From: Neobacillus mesonae
GTDB lineage: Bacteria; Bacillota; Bacilli; Bacillales; Cytobacillaceae
Assembly: GCF_023715155.1 (NCBI RefSeq)
Contig: NZ_JAMBNQ010000005.1
Location: 62,001-126,000, forward strand
Reading direction: 5' to 3'
DNA length: 64,000 nt
This document shows positions 43,930 to 52,836 of this stretch, piece by piece. Under the pieces are notes generated by a model, which was not told the origin of the DNA, made no database searches, and worked only from the letters and a program-made list of their open reading frames with translations. The number at the start of each line of letters is the position of its first letter. Positions within the stretch are counted from its first letter, which is position 1. A program made the translations under genes and the position numbers.

Positions 43930-44148
43930 ATGAAGACTTTGCTCATGCATTTTCAATTTAAACCATTATTTAAAAATAAAAACATGCCTGGCTGGAATAT
44001 TTCTTTTTATCATAAGAAACAAAGATATACTGGAATTTATCATCAAACAGGGAAAATAGAATGGACATCTACCCCGCCAAAACAAGAAGATATTGAGGCA
44101 TTAACTAGTCAGATTCACGAATTAATGCTTTTCCATGTTTATGAATAA
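43930..44148 (+). CDS. yheE: YheE-like small protein
   Basis: This 72-residue protein (HFQFKPLFKNKNMPGWNISF, then YHKKQRYTGIYHQTGKIEW) matches YheE by pattern and by its place next to the YheC/YheD genes. It is beta-rich and basic; the function is not known. GGGGGATGAAGACTTTG lies upstream. ATG 43930 or the downstream 'MHFQF' ATG may start it. Confidence 0.8.
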   Translation: MKTLLMHFQFKPLFKNKNMPGWNISFYHKKQRYTGIYHQTGKIEWTSTPPKQEDIEALTSQIHELMLFHVYE

Positions 44149-44212
44149 CCCTGAATGAAATTAACTCCTTTCCACACAATAATAATATTCATTTTTGGAA
44201 AGGATGATGGCA

Positions 44213-44404
44213 ATGAACAAGAATAAGGAAAATCGTGTTGTACAAGGTTCTATGTATGAAGGCAGAGATCAAGCTTATATGGATATTGACAGAATGATTA
44301 ATGAAGGAATGTCTGGCGGTTCCGTCCACATGCGCCATGATACAACAAATATTGAAGAAGCGCGTGATCTTGTAGAAGAAGAACCGCCATATGACGCGGA
44401 ATAA
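44213..44404 (+). CDS. Small acidic protein, DUF4025/YozQ-like
   Basis: This 63-residue protein (ENRVVQGSMYEGRDQAYMDI, then DRMINEGMSGGSVHMRHDTT) ends in an acidic tail. It resembles the small YozQ/DUF4025 proteins of Bacillus, without firm match. GGAAAGG nine bases before the ATG at 44213 supports this start over in-frame ATGs at 44195 and 44204. Confidence 0.55.
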   Translation: MNKNKENRVVQGSMYEGRDQAYMDIDRMINEGMSGGSVHMRHDTTNIEEARDLVEEEPPYDAE

Positions 44405-44417
44405 AAGCCATTCATTG

Positions 44418-44447
44418 ACTGAGCCGAAACAAGGCTCAGTTTTTTTG
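44418..44447 (+). terminator. Terminator
   Basis: ACTGAGCC/GGCTCAGT is followed by TTTTTTT, just after the 44213-44404 gene. Confidence 0.85.
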
Positions 44448-44509
44448 TTACAATGAAAGCAATAGAAACCCAGGACAAATGAAAATTCAACCAAACAGTA
44501 GTTATGAAA

Positions 44510-45625
44510 ATGGCTGAATTAATATTCAGACCACATTTATAAAATTTATGATAATAAAGTAACAGCTGTTTCAATTTTAATTTACATATTAAAGATCAGG
44601 AGTTTATTGTTTTAGTCGGGCCGTCCGGTTGCGGGAAATCGACGACATTAAGAATGATTGCCGAACTGGAGAAAATAACGAAGGGCCATTTCTATATGGA
44701 CGGGAAGCGTGTAAACGATGCAGCTGCAAAAGACCGTGATATGGCAATGGTATTTCAAAACTATGCCCTTTATCCGCATATGACAGTTTATCAAAATATG
44801 GCCTATGGGTTAAAGCAAGGGAAGTTTTCTCAAGAAGAAATTGACCAGCGTGTCAAAGTTGCGGCAAAAACACTTGGATTGGAACCACATTTATACCATA
44901 AACCTAAGGTATTATCAGGCTGGCAGTGCCAGCGTGTGGCATTAGCCGTGCAATTGTACGGGACGCGAAAGTTTTTTTAATGGACGAGCCATTGTAAATC
45001 TTGATGCCAAGCTTCGCGTGCAAATGCGTGCTGAAATTGCCAAGCTCCACCGCCGCTTGAATACTACAACCATTTATGTAACCCATGACCAGACAGAAGC
45101 AATGACCATGGCGACCCGGCTGGTAGTAATGAAGGAAGGAGCCATTCAGCAAATTGGCTCTCCAAAAGAGGTTTACGAGAATCCAGATAATGAGTTTGTT
45201 GGCGGTTTTATTAGATCACCTGCAATGAATTTTTTTATGGCAAGCTGGAAGATGGCAAGTTTATTATTGGCAAAACTGTTATTAATGTATCAGATGGTAA
45301 AATGAAATTCCTAAGCCAGCAAGGGTATGTTGGAAAATCGGTGATTCTTGGTATCCGACCGGAGGATATTCATGCTGAGCATGCATTCATCGAAACTTCG
45401 TCAACGGCTTTCATTACAATAAGAATTGATGCTGTGGAATTAACTGGAGCTGAATTAATGGTCTATTCCTGCATTGACAGCCAAAATTTAAAGGTTCGTC
45501 TTGATTCTCATGCATCTGTAAAATCTGGAGATACATTAGGATCTGCCTTAGATTTAAATAAAGCTCACTTCTTTGATATTGATACAGAAGTCAGAATCCG
45601 GCCATTTAATGACAATCAATTTTAA
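44510..45625 (+). pseudogene. Decayed MsmX/UgpC-type ABC transporter ATPase
   Basis: All parts of a sugar-importer ATPase are present in order: MAEL, YKIYDNKVTAVS, Walker A GPSGCGKST, FQNYALYPHMTV, signature, [36 protein letters not shown] and the C-terminal TOBE-like region. At least five single-base losses (around 44542, 44575, 44945, 44997, 45238) throw the frame. The signature has changed from LSGGQRQ to LSGWQCQ. The intact protein energises several carbohydrate importers. This copy cannot be functional as read, and the added signature change favours true decay over sequencing error. Confidence 0.88.
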
Positions 45626-45630
45626 CAGAA

Positions 45631-45656
45631 AAAAGCTCCGCTTTCATGACGGGGCT
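45631..45656 (-). terminator. Terminator
   Basis: AAGCCCCG/CGGAGCTT (minus strand, one G-U) is followed by TTTTTTC, directly after the zinc-ribbon gene. Confidence 0.75.
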
Positions 45657-45907
45657 TATTCTTTTATAAAGATGACTTCATCTTTTTGACATATAGGACA
45701 GCGATATAAATGTGCACATTTATGACCAGAATTATTATCTGGATACCCATCTTCAAGCTTCATCAAATCAATTTCCATGTATGGACTATAATCATCATAA
45801 TAATCCATCACCTTCCCGCTTTCTATCATTGAATGACCGCAATTAGAGCAAATTAAGAAAACTTCACGTAAACCATTACATACTGGGCATATCGGCATTC
45901 TTTTCAT
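45656..45907 (-). CDS. Small double zinc-ribbon protein
   Basis: This 83-residue protein has four Cys pairs or near-pairs: CPVC, CSNC with GH, CAH and CPICQK. Two zinc knuckles flank an acidic, aromatic middle (DYYDDYSPYMEIDLM). It has no family I recognise. Probably a nucleic-acid or protein adaptor. AAGGATGAAAAG precedes the ATG. Confidence 0.65.
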   Translation of the reverse strand: MKRMPICPVCNGLREVFLICSNCGHSMIESGKVMDYYDDYSPYMEIDLMKLEDGYPDNNSGHKCAHLYRCPICQKDEVIFIKE

Positions 45908-46038
45908 CCTTTTATATTGTTTTTCATAGTTTGCGTCACTTTATGATCCCTATGTAATGGAATAAATTACTAAGTAATCTTTCGAATAGGAAGTGGTGAT
46001 TTATCCATAATAATGATTACAAACAGCAATTACATCAG

Positions 46039-46091
46039 TGGATGAAACCAAAACAGGGTTTAAACCGGTGCAACTCCGGTTCATCCAGCCA
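46039..46091 (+). ncRNA. tRNA-like fold 1 upstream of SASP gene
   Basis: TGGATGA (46039-46045) pairs perfectly with TCATCCA (46081-46087). ACCGG-TGCAACT-CCGGT (46064-46080) matches a T arm (5 bp, 7-base loop) joined directly to that 7-bp stem, and GCCA follows like a discriminator plus CCA. AACC/GGTT with a 7-base loop sits where an anticodon arm would be. A D arm is missing and there is no U33. It is not a working tRNA by ordinary rules. Degenerate tRNA or tRNA mimic. Confidence 0.5.
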
Positions 46092-46105
46092 AACCTTTAT
46101 ACCAC

Positions 46106-46163
46106 GGGTTAGGCCAAAGCGGCAAGGTGTTAAACCAATATGGTGCAATTCCATACTAACCCC
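46106..46163 (+). ncRNA. tRNA-like fold 2 upstream of SASP gene
   Basis: GGGTTAG (46106-46112) pairs perfectly with CTAACCC (46156-46162). TATGG-TGCAATT-CCATA (46139-46155) forms a T-arm-like stem-loop with almost the same loop as fold 1. GCC...GGT with AAAGCGGCAA resembles a D arm like that of tRNA-Gln. The anticodon arm is missing. CATACTA within it (46152-46158) also fits the -10 of a forespore sigma-G promoter for the SASP gene, an alternative reading of part of the element. Confidence 0.45.
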
Positions 46164-46191
46164 AAACTTATTAAGAGGAGTGTTATACAAC

Positions 46192-46395
46192 ATGGCTAGT
46201 AACAACAACTCTAATCAACTTTTAGTACCAGGAGTACAAGAAGCACTTAACCAAATGAAGTACGAGATTGCTCAAGAGTTCGGTGTAAACCTTGGTGCAG
46301 ACACTACTTCTCGTGCTAACGGATCTGTTGGAGGAGAAATCACTAAGCGTTTAGTATCAATGGCTGAATCTCAACTTGGTGGCTTCCAACGTTAA
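46192..46395 (+). CDS. Alpha/beta-type small acid-soluble spore protein
   Basis: This 67-residue protein has the SASP blocks [20 protein letters not shown] and [20 protein letters not shown]. It coats and protects spore DNA and is cut by the Gpr protease at the EIA region after germination. AAGAGGAG before the ATG at 46192 sets the start; the frame is open further upstream through the tRNA-like region but without a site. Expression in the forespore is expected. Confidence 0.95.
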   Translation: MASNNNSNQLLVPGVQEALNQMKYEIAQEFGVNLGADTTSRANGSVGGEITKRLVSMAESQLGGFQR

Positions 46396-46434
46396 TAAGC
46401 AACCCCTTTTTATAACAAATAAATAATATGGCCT

Positions 46435-46463
46435 AAGCCCCCTCTCCTTGAGGGGGCTTTCAA
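46435..46463. terminator. Bidirectional terminator SASP/fumC
   Basis: AAGCCCCCTC/GAGGGGGCTT lies between the convergent genes. Confidence 0.8.
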
Positions 46464-46477
46464 TTTTGGTATATCTT

Positions 46478-47857
46478 TTAGACCATTTTTTCAGGCTGGA
46501 CCCATTCATCAAACTCAGCTTCTGTTAAGTAACCGGTTTTAATTGCTGCTTCCTTCAATGTACTATTTTCTTTAAACGCCAGTTTCGCAATTTCAGCCGC
46601 TTTCTCATAACCAATGTGCGGATTTAAAGCTGTCACAAGCATTAACGACTGTTTTACAAGCTTATCAATCACTTCAATGTTAGCTTCAATTCCAATTGCA
46701 CAGTTCGTATTAAAGGAACGAATACTGTCAGAAAGCAGCTGGACAGATTGGATAAAGTTATAAATAATGACTGGTTTAAAGACATTCAATTCAAAATTAC
46801 CTTGGCTTGCTGCAAAACCAATTGCTGTATCATTTCCAAACACTTGACAGACGACCATTGTCAAGGCTTCACTTTGTGTCGGATTTACCTTTCCAGGCAT
46901 AATAGAGCTTCCCGGTTCATTAGCCGGAATCGTTAATTCCCCTATTCCGCTTCTTGGACCGCTTGCCAGCCAGCGTACATCATTGGCAATTTTCATTAAA
47001 TCTGCAGCCAATCCCTTTAAGGCCCCATGAACGTGAACGATTTCGTCATGGCTGGTTAAGGCATGAAATTTATTTTTCGAGGAGCGGAATGGATACCCAG
47101 TCAGTTTTGCAATCTCTTCGGCCGTTTTTATACTAAACTCTGGTCCAGCATTAATCCCCGTCCCGACCGCTGTCCCGCCAATCGCTAAATCTAATAGGTG
47201 TCCTGCTGCCTCTTTAATCATGGATTCACTCTTTTCAAGCATAAACCGCCAGCCGCTAATTTCCTGCCCAAGTGTTAAAGGCGTCGCATCTTGAAGATGT
47301 GTTCTTCCAATTTTTACAATCCCAGCAAAAGCTTTTTCTTTCTCAAGCAATGTATTTCTTAACTCTTCTATTGCTGGCAGCAGATTTTCTACAATTTTTA
47401 TATAACCGGCAATATGCATAGCGGTTGGAAAAGTATCATTTGAACTTTGCGACATGTTCACATCATCATTTGGGTGAATCCGTTCATTTACTTTTTGCTC
47501 GCTTAGCCAATTGTTTGCCCGGTTTGCGATCACCTCATTTACATTCATATTCGCCTGTGTACCGCTTCCGGTCTGCCAGACAGCCAGAGGAAAATGGTCA
47601 TCATACTTTCTATTTAAAATATCATCACAAACATTTTGAATGGCATCTCTTTTAACCTCATTCAGTTTTCCTAATTGAACATTAACATGGGCTGCAGCCT
47701 TTTTTATATAAGTTAATCCATAAATCAGTTCCAGCGGAATTTTCTCGGCACCTATTTGGAAGTTTTGCTTGCTCCTTTGTGTTTGTGCTCCCCAAAATTT
47801 ATCAGCAGGTACTTGAACTTCTCCTAGTGTATCCTTTTCAACTCTAAAATTTTCCAT
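46478..47857 (-). CDS. fumC: Class II fumarate hydratase
   Basis: This 459-residue TCA-cycle enzyme converts fumarate to malate without an iron-sulfur cluster. The superfamily signature [12 protein letters not shown] is present, together with [18 protein letters not shown] and [16 protein letters not shown]. It is of usual length and monocistronic. AGGGTTATTT lies upstream of the ATG. Confidence 0.96.
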   Translation of the reverse strand: MENFRVEKDTLGEVQVPADKFWGAQTQRSKQNFQIGAEKIPLELIYGLTYIKKAAAHVNVQLGKLNEVKRDAIQNVCDDILNRKYDDHFPLAVWQTGSGTQANMNVNEVIANRANNWLSEQKVNERIHPNDDVNMSQSSNDTFPTAMHIAGYIKIVENLLPAIEELRNTLLEKEKAFAGIVKIGRTHLQDATPLTLGQEISGWRFMLEKSESMIKEAAGHLLDLAIGGTAVGTGINAGPEFSIKTAEEIAKLTGYPFRSSKNKFHALTSHDEIVHVHGALKGLAADLMKIANDVRWLASGPRSGIGELTIPANEPGSSIMPGKVNPTQSEALTMVVCQVFGNDTAIGFAASQGNFELNVFKPVIIYNFIQSVQLLSDSIRSFNTNCAIGIEANIEVIDKLVKQSLMLVTALNPHIGYEKAAEIAKLAFKENSTLKEAAIKTGYLTEAEFDEWVQPEKMV

Positions 47858-47921
47858 AAATAACCCTCCATTTCTTACCCTCCATTATATATACCCAATT
47901 TTAACCACTTTATTAAAATTT

Positions 47922-47957
47922 TAAAAAAAGAAAAAGCCGCAGACCTTTGCCTGCAGC
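47922..47957 (-). terminator. Terminator
   Basis: GCTGCAG/CTGCGGC (one U-G on the minus strand) runs into TTTTTCTTTTTTT. It starts directly after the stop of the 28-residue gene, supporting that gene's reality. Confidence 0.75.
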
Positions 47958-48044
47958 TTAACGTGATGAGAAAAGTGTATACCCGATATAATAAGATAGA
48001 ACTAATACACTTCCAATGGCCAGCACAATTGAATAATCCGTCAT
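47958..48044 (-). CDS. Small single-helix membrane peptide
   Basis: The 28-residue peptide reads MTDYSIVLAIGSVLVLSYYI, then GYTLFSSR. It is almost entirely one membrane helix. GGGGTGGG lies before the ATG and a terminator follows directly, so it is an independent transcription unit. KdpF-like subunits have a similar form, but no kdp genes are near. Confidence 0.6.
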   Translation of the reverse strand: MTDYSIVLAIGSVLVLSYYIGYTLFSSR

Positions 48045-48215
48045 TTTGCCCACCCCATAAGATTAATGTTAAACACTTTTAACCTTATCATGGGATAGGC
48101 TTTTTTTAAGTGATAAAAATTACACTTCTGCATTTAGATAGTGAAGTTTTTGTGAACTTTTTGGAAGAGTTTCTCAGAACTTCTTTTGCTCTATTTCAAC
48201 AATTAATTTAAGTTT

Positions 48216-48530
48216 TTATTCTACCCAGACGGCTGTTCCGTAAGCGATAATTTCGGAGGCCCCCTGCATTACGGAGCTAGATTGCAGTCTCATCCCCACT
48301 ATAGCATTGGCACCTGCATTCTCTGCTTCCTCCATCATTCTTTCAATTGCTTTCTCTCTGGCATCATTCAGCATATCTGTATATTCTTTGATCTCTCCGC
48401 CAACAATGGTCTTCAACCCTGCCATAAAATCCTTGCCAATATGCTTTGATTGAACCGTGCTGCCTTTTACCATGCCAATCACATCTTTAATTTCTTTCCC
48501 TGAAATCGAATCTGTTGTTACAAGAATCAT
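48216..48530 (-). CDS. YbjQ/UPF0145-family protein
   Basis: This protein of about 104 residues (ILVTTDSISGKEIKDVIGMV; EAENAGANAIVGMRLQSSS; IIAYGTAVWVE) matches the YbjQ 'heavy-metal-binding' family, which forms oligomeric beta-alpha assemblies. The actual function is uncertain. GGGGTG eight bases before the ATG at 48530 sets the start. Confidence 0.87.
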   Translation of the reverse strand: MILVTTDSISGKEIKDVIGMVKGSTVQSKHIGKDFMAGLKTIVGGEIKEYTDMLNDAREKAIERMMEEAENAGANAIVGMRLQSSSVMQGASEIIAYGTAVWVE

Positions 48531-48686
48531 TTCTAACACCCCTCTGCCTCGTTTGATACTATTTTACTAAGTATCCGTCCGGTTTAATATCTCTTTTTTT
48601 GAAATGTTAAAAAATATCTTTTTTAAGCCATGCCATTGTAATAAAATGAATGTAGGATTTCATCATTTAAAGGAAGGTGATAACTT

Positions 48687-49601
48687 TTGCCCCATGTTAG
48701 AAAACAAAGGAATATTCCAAAAGACTTATTGGTTCTGCGTCATTTAAACTGTCGAATGAAACTATTGGACCAGGATAAGAAACACTACTTTAGCGGTGAA
48801 AAAGGTTTGGAAGGAGAACTCAAATTTGATCAATTAACAGAAAACCTGCACAGTGAATGTATCATTATTAATGGGTTGCTGTTAAAGGTCGACAACAACT
48901 TTTTTCAAATTGACACCTTGATCATTTTTCAAAAAGCCATTTATCTGATTGATGTTAAAAATTATGAAGGAGATTATCAATTTGATGCCAAGCATCTTCA
49001 GCATATTAAATCTGAAAAAATCATAAAAGATCCGTTTATTCAACTGCAGCGATGTGAAACACTGCTTCACCAATTACTCCAACAGCTGGGATTCCACTAC
49101 CAAGTTGAGTCATATCTCGTGTACATAAACCCCGAGTTTACCTTGTATCAAGCTCCACAAAACCCGTCGGTTATTTTTCCTACACAAATAAAATCATTTT
49201 TTAAGAAATTAAATACAGTTCCCTCGAAGTTAACAAACGGACATGAAAATCTGGCAGATTTATTAATTTCGATGGATTTAGGGGATTATCCCTTCCCGCA
49301 GCTTCCTGTCTATAAATATGAGCAGCTAGATAAGAGAATTATTTGTCCTTGTTGCTGGGGGGTTATGTTTGCCGAAAATGATATGAAACTGAAGTGTGAT
49401 AAATGTGGATTTGAGGAAAATGTGGATAAGGCAGTTTTGCGATGTGTAAAGGAATTTAAGATATTATTTCCGGATTGGAAAATCACAACTAATATAATTT
49501 TTGAGTGGTGCAGTATTGTTAGATCTAAAAGAACAATTAGGAGAATCCTGCAAAAATATTATCAACCTTGCGGGCAAGGTAAACATTGTTACTATATATG
49601 A
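48687..49601 (+). CDS. NERD-domain, zinc-ribbon protein (paralog 2)
   Basis: This 304-residue paralog of the protein at 34436 has the same length. Its NERD domain shows GLEGELKFD (E44), FFQIDTLIIF (D76) and YLIDVKNYEGDY (D89, K91). The zinc ribbon is CPCC...CDKC, and the same tail (AVLRCVKEFKILFPDWKITTN, FEWCSIVRSK) follows. It starts at TTG, with GGAAGGTGAT before it. A 52/104-bp tandem hairpin array begins only four bases after its stop codon. The protein lacks a signal peptide and membrane helix, so it acts in the cytoplasm. The role is unknown. Confidence 0.85.
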   Translation: MPHVRKQRNIPKDLLVLRHLNCRMKLLDQDKKHYFSGEKGLEGELKFDQLTENLHSECIIINGLLLKVDNNFFQIDTLIIFQKAIYLIDVKNYEGDYQFDAKHLQHIKSEKIIKDPFIQLQRCETLLHQLLQQLGFHYQVESYLVYINPEFTLYQAPQNPSVIFPTQIKSFFKKLNTVPSKLTNGHENLADLLISMDLGDYPFPQLPVYKYEQLDKRIICPCCWGVMFAENDMKLKCDKCGFEENVDKAVLRCVKEFKILFPDWKITTNIIFEWCSIVRSKRTIRRILQKYYQPCGQGKHCYYI

Positions 49602-49605
49602 ATGA

Positions 49606-50510
49606 TTAGGACGCGCTCGAGATGAGTTTTTCCTTTTTCGCGTACTTAGAGCCTCTCTTAGTGCGCGTTTTCCCTTTTTTCCTTTTCCAGCGCGCTCTTT
49701 GAACTCCTCTTAGGACGCGCTCGAGATGAGTTTTTCCTTTTTCGCGTACTTTGAGCCTCTCTTGGTGCGCGTTTTCCCTTTTTTCCTCTTCCAGCGCGCT
49801 CTTTGAACTCCTCTTAGGACGCGCCGGAGATGGGTTTTTCCTTTATCGCGTACTTTGAGCCTCTCTTGGTGCGCGTTTCCCCTTTTTTCCTTTTCCAGCG
49901 CGCTCTTTGAACTCCTCTTAGGACGCGCCGGAGATGGGTTTTTCCTTCATCGCGTACTTTGAGCCTCTCTTAGTGCGCGTTTTCCCTTTTTTCCTTTTCC
50001 AGCGCGCTCTTTGAACTCCTCTTAGGACGCGCTCGAGATGATTTTTTCCTTTATTGCGTACTTTGAGCCTCTCTTAGTGCGCGTTTTCCCTTTTTTCCTT
50101 TTCAGGCGCGCTCTTTGAACTCCTCTTAGGACGCGCTCGAGATGAGTTTTTCCTTTATCGCGTCCTTTAAGCCTCTCTTAGTGCGCGTTTTCCCTTTTTT
50201 CCTTTTCAGGCGCGCTCTTTGAACTCCTCTTAGGACGCGCCGGAGATGTTTTTTTCCTTTATCGCGTACTTTGAGCCTCTCTTAGTGCGCGTTTTCCCTT
50301 TTTTCCTTATCCAGCGCGCTCTTTGAACTCCTCTTAGGACGCGCTCGAGATGATTTTTTCCTTTATCGCGTCCTTTAAGCCTCTCTTAGTGCGCGTTTTC
50401 CCTTTTTTCCTTTTTTCCTTTTCCAGCGCGCTCTTTGAACTCCTCTTGGGACGCGCTCGAGTTGGGTTTTTCCTTCATCGCGTACTTTGAGCCTTTCTTA
50501 GTGCGCATTG
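49606..50510 (+). repeat. 104-bp (2 x 52) tandem hairpin array downstream of NERD paralog 2
   Basis: GGACGCGC starts at 49609, 49713, 49817, 49921, 50025, 50129, 50233 and 50337, exactly 104 bp each, then 50449 (112). Each unit is itself two 52-bp halves: TTAG recurs at 49606, 49658, 49710 and so on. Half A pairs GCGCG..CTCT with AGG.CGCGC over TTGAACTCCTCTT; half B pairs GCGTACT with AGTGCGC over TTGAGCCTCTCTT. Linkers are T/C-rich. About 18 half-units are present. The copies are almost identical, which points to recent expansion or strong homogenisation. Confidence 0.92.
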
Positions 50511-50637
50511 GTGATGGTATACACTTAATCATTCGTACCATCAACAGCCTTGACCCTTACATTCTATATATTTTTTTCCTATTGTCACGAAGCATAAAAC
50601 ATTATTTAGATATAGACTGTTTTAATTTTAAAACTAG

Positions 50638-52719
50638 TTACTCATCACGCCCATGTCCATGGCCCTTCCCCTTATTCTTTTCCTTTTCCTTCCCTTTCCC
50701 CTTATCTTTCTCCAGCTTTTTCTTCAGATTTTCCTTTTGTTTATTCCATTTTTCTTCCCACTTATGAATTTCGTTATTAAAGTTTTGTTGGAAGTTTTCA
50801 TAGATTTTTTCTTTTTCTCTTTTTTCAGCTAATGGAGCGATATGGGGAACGTTGAAGCTTTGGACTGGTAAGTTTTTTAAGGCCTCACTCATCGCTTCGC
50901 GGAATACCACGGATGCTCCTGTACCGCTGGCAGGTGTTATATAATGTTTGGCATCTGTTTTGTCATAGCCTACCCAAAATGCACCAACTAGCTGCGGGGT
51001 ATAGCCGACAAACCACTGGTCCTTCAATCCATTGATTCCTTCAATTGGTACTTGGGTGGAACCCGTTTTTCCGGCTGTTTCACGTCCAGGGATTTGCGCT
51101 GCTTTTCCGGTTCCATCCTCCACTACACCAAGAAGCATTGTTGTCATGTCATCGGAAACCGCCTTTGTGGTGACTCGCATGCCTTTTCCCTTCCACTCCG
51201 CGACAACATTTCCGTTAGCATCTACAATTTTTTTAATAACATGTGATTCATACCGAATACCTTTGTTTGGAAAAACTGAAAAAGCTTCAGCCATATCAAT
51301 TGGAGCGATTCCTTTATGCAAGCCCCCCAATGCAACAGCTAAATTCCGATCTTCTTGATCTAAAGAAATGCCAAAGCGTTTCACGGCGTCTAACCCTTTT
51401 TCAAGTCCAATTTCATTTAGGAGCCAGACGGCAGAGACATTTTTTGATTCTTTTACAGCCTCATACATTGGCACTTCTCCCTCATATTGAAAATCATAGT
51501 TATCAGGCTGATAATTGCCAAAGCTCATCTTCTCATCTTTTAGCATGTCGGTAATTTTCCATCCTTCTTCAAGTGCAGGAGTATAGACCGCCAGCGGCTT
51601 AAAAGAGGAGCCTGGCTGTGCTGTTAACTGTGTTGCACGGTTATAGCCTCTAAAGGTATGTTTACCGCGCCCGCCGACGAGAGCTCTAACCCCGCCGGTC
51701 TTAGGATCAAGTAAAATCCCCCCGCTCTGAACGAGTTTATCACTTCCCGCCGGAAACAATTCGTCCCGTTGATAAGTGTCTTCCATAGCTGTCTGCATGT
51801 GCGGGTCTAGTTCTGTATAAATTTTAAAACCGCCTGTCAGCAGTTCATCCTGAGTAAAACCATACTTGTTGATGGCTTCAGCTAAGACTTGGTCGACATA
51901 ATATGGATATTTCCCGCGAAATGGGTCACTGCCCTTATCATTTAAGAGCATTTCATCATGTTTTGCTTTTTCATATTGATTTTCCGAAATGTACCCTTGC
52001 TCTTTCATTTGCATCAGGACAACATTCCGTCTTGCCATTGCTTTTTCCATATGATCATAAGGATTTAGAGCAGACGGTGCTTTAATCAGTCCGGCAAGCA
52101 TTGCTGATTCACTTAGCGTGAGATTCTTCACATCTTTGGCGAAATATTTGCCGGCAGCTTCTTTTATTCCCCATGCCCCATCTCCAAAGTAAATTTGGTT
52201 TAAGTACATTTGCAGAATTTCCTGTTTGGTATATTCCCGGTCCACAGCCAAAGCCAAAAATACTTCTTCAAATTTTCTTCTCAATGTTTTTTGCGGTGTT
52301 AACAGTGTGTTTTTGATTAATTGCTGGGTGATAGTGCTGCCGCCCTCTGCCATTTCACCCGCTTTTAAGTCACGAACGAGAGCCCTTGATGTACCAATAA
52401 TATCCACACCATTGTGGTGATAAAACCGTTTATCCTCAATTGCCACGACTGCGTTTTTAAGTGAATCCGGGACTACGCTGATTGGAACACCCTCATTCTT
52501 ATTGGCTGATACTTTACTTGCTACTTTCCCGTTCAAGTCGTAAAAAACAGTTGGCTGGGGTATTTCATTTTTCAGCCCTGAAATATCTGCATCTTTTGAA
52601 AAATAATATAGTAATCCAAAAAAACCTAATATTATGATTAGTATTAATAACAGTATGACCTGAATGAAATGATTTTTTCGTAATGCTTTAAACATACTGC
52701 CTATTGCCTGCTTATTCAT
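50638..52719 (-). CDS. pbpF: Class A penicillin-binding protein (PbpF-like)
   Basis: This 693-residue bifunctional peptidoglycan synthase has an N-terminal membrane anchor (IQVILLLILIIILGFFGLLYY) and a glycosyltransferase domain with EDKRFYHHNGVD and GGSTITQQL. The transpeptidase has SSFKP (SxxK), SKNVS (SxN) and KTGS. It polymerises and cross-links cell wall; in B. subtilis pbpF acts partly in the forespore. The last 55 residues are a charged, K/G/E-repeat tail (KGKGKEKEKNKGKGHGHG) typical of surface-exposed ends. Confidence 0.93.
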   Translation of the reverse strand: MNKQAIGSMFKALRKNHFIQVILLLILIIILGFFGLLYYFSKDADISGLKNEIPQPTVFYDLNGKVASKVSANKNEGVPISVVPDSLKNAVVAIEDKRFYHHNGVDIIGTSRALVRDLKAGEMAEGGSTITQQLIKNTLLTPQKTLRRKFEEVFLALAVDREYTKQEILQMYLNQIYFGDGAWGIKEAAGKYFAKDVKNLTLSESAMLAGLIKAPSALNPYDHMEKAMARRNVVLMQMKEQGYISENQYEKAKHDEMLLNDKGSDPFRGKYPYYVDQVLAEAINKYGFTQDELLTGGFKIYTELDPHMQTAMEDTYQRDELFPAGSDKLVQSGGILLDPKTGGVRALVGGRGKHTFRGYNRATQLTAQPGSSFKPLAVYTPALEEGWKITDMLKDEKMSFGNYQPDNYDFQYEGEVPMYEAVKESKNVSAVWLLNEIGLEKGLDAVKRFGISLDQEDRNLAVALGGLHKGIAPIDMAEAFSVFPNKGIRYESHVIKKIVDANGNVVAEWKGKGMRVTTKAVSDDMTTMLLGVVEDGTGKAAQIPGRETAGKTGSTQVPIEGINGLKDQWFVGYTPQLVGAFWVGYDKTDAKHYITPASGTGASVVFREAMSEALKNLPVQSFNVPHIAPLAEKREKEKIYENFQQNFNNEIHKWEEKWNKQKENLKKKLEKDKGKGKEKEKNKGKGHGHGRDE

Positions 52720-52805
52720 AGTGCCTCCTAGAAGTCTTGTTCATTAATGTAAGCACGTATAATTTTCGATCATTTGCTCACTTTTATGACGGTACCAGCG
52801 GAAAA

Positions 52806-52836
52806 GAAAAAAGACGGGATTAACCCGCCCCTTCTT
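52806..52836 (-). terminator. Terminator overlapping the Xre gene end
   Basis: On the minus strand GGCGGGTTAATCCCGTC is followed by TTTTTTC; the stem overlaps the last codons. Confidence 0.65.

Noticed and set aside
46039..46163. Functional tRNA genes
   Set aside because: Each fold lacks one arm, there is no anticodon loop with U33, and the loop TGC replaces TTC; not decodable as standard tRNAs.
46042..46191. N-terminal extension of the SASP protein
   Set aside because: The frame is open but the SASP start at 46192 has a proper site and the family begins there; the extension is the tRNA-like region.
49606..50510. CRISPR array
   Set aside because: The segments between stems are themselves repeated and not unique spacers; the 52/104-bp period, the pyrimidine-rich linkers and absence of cas genes rule it out.
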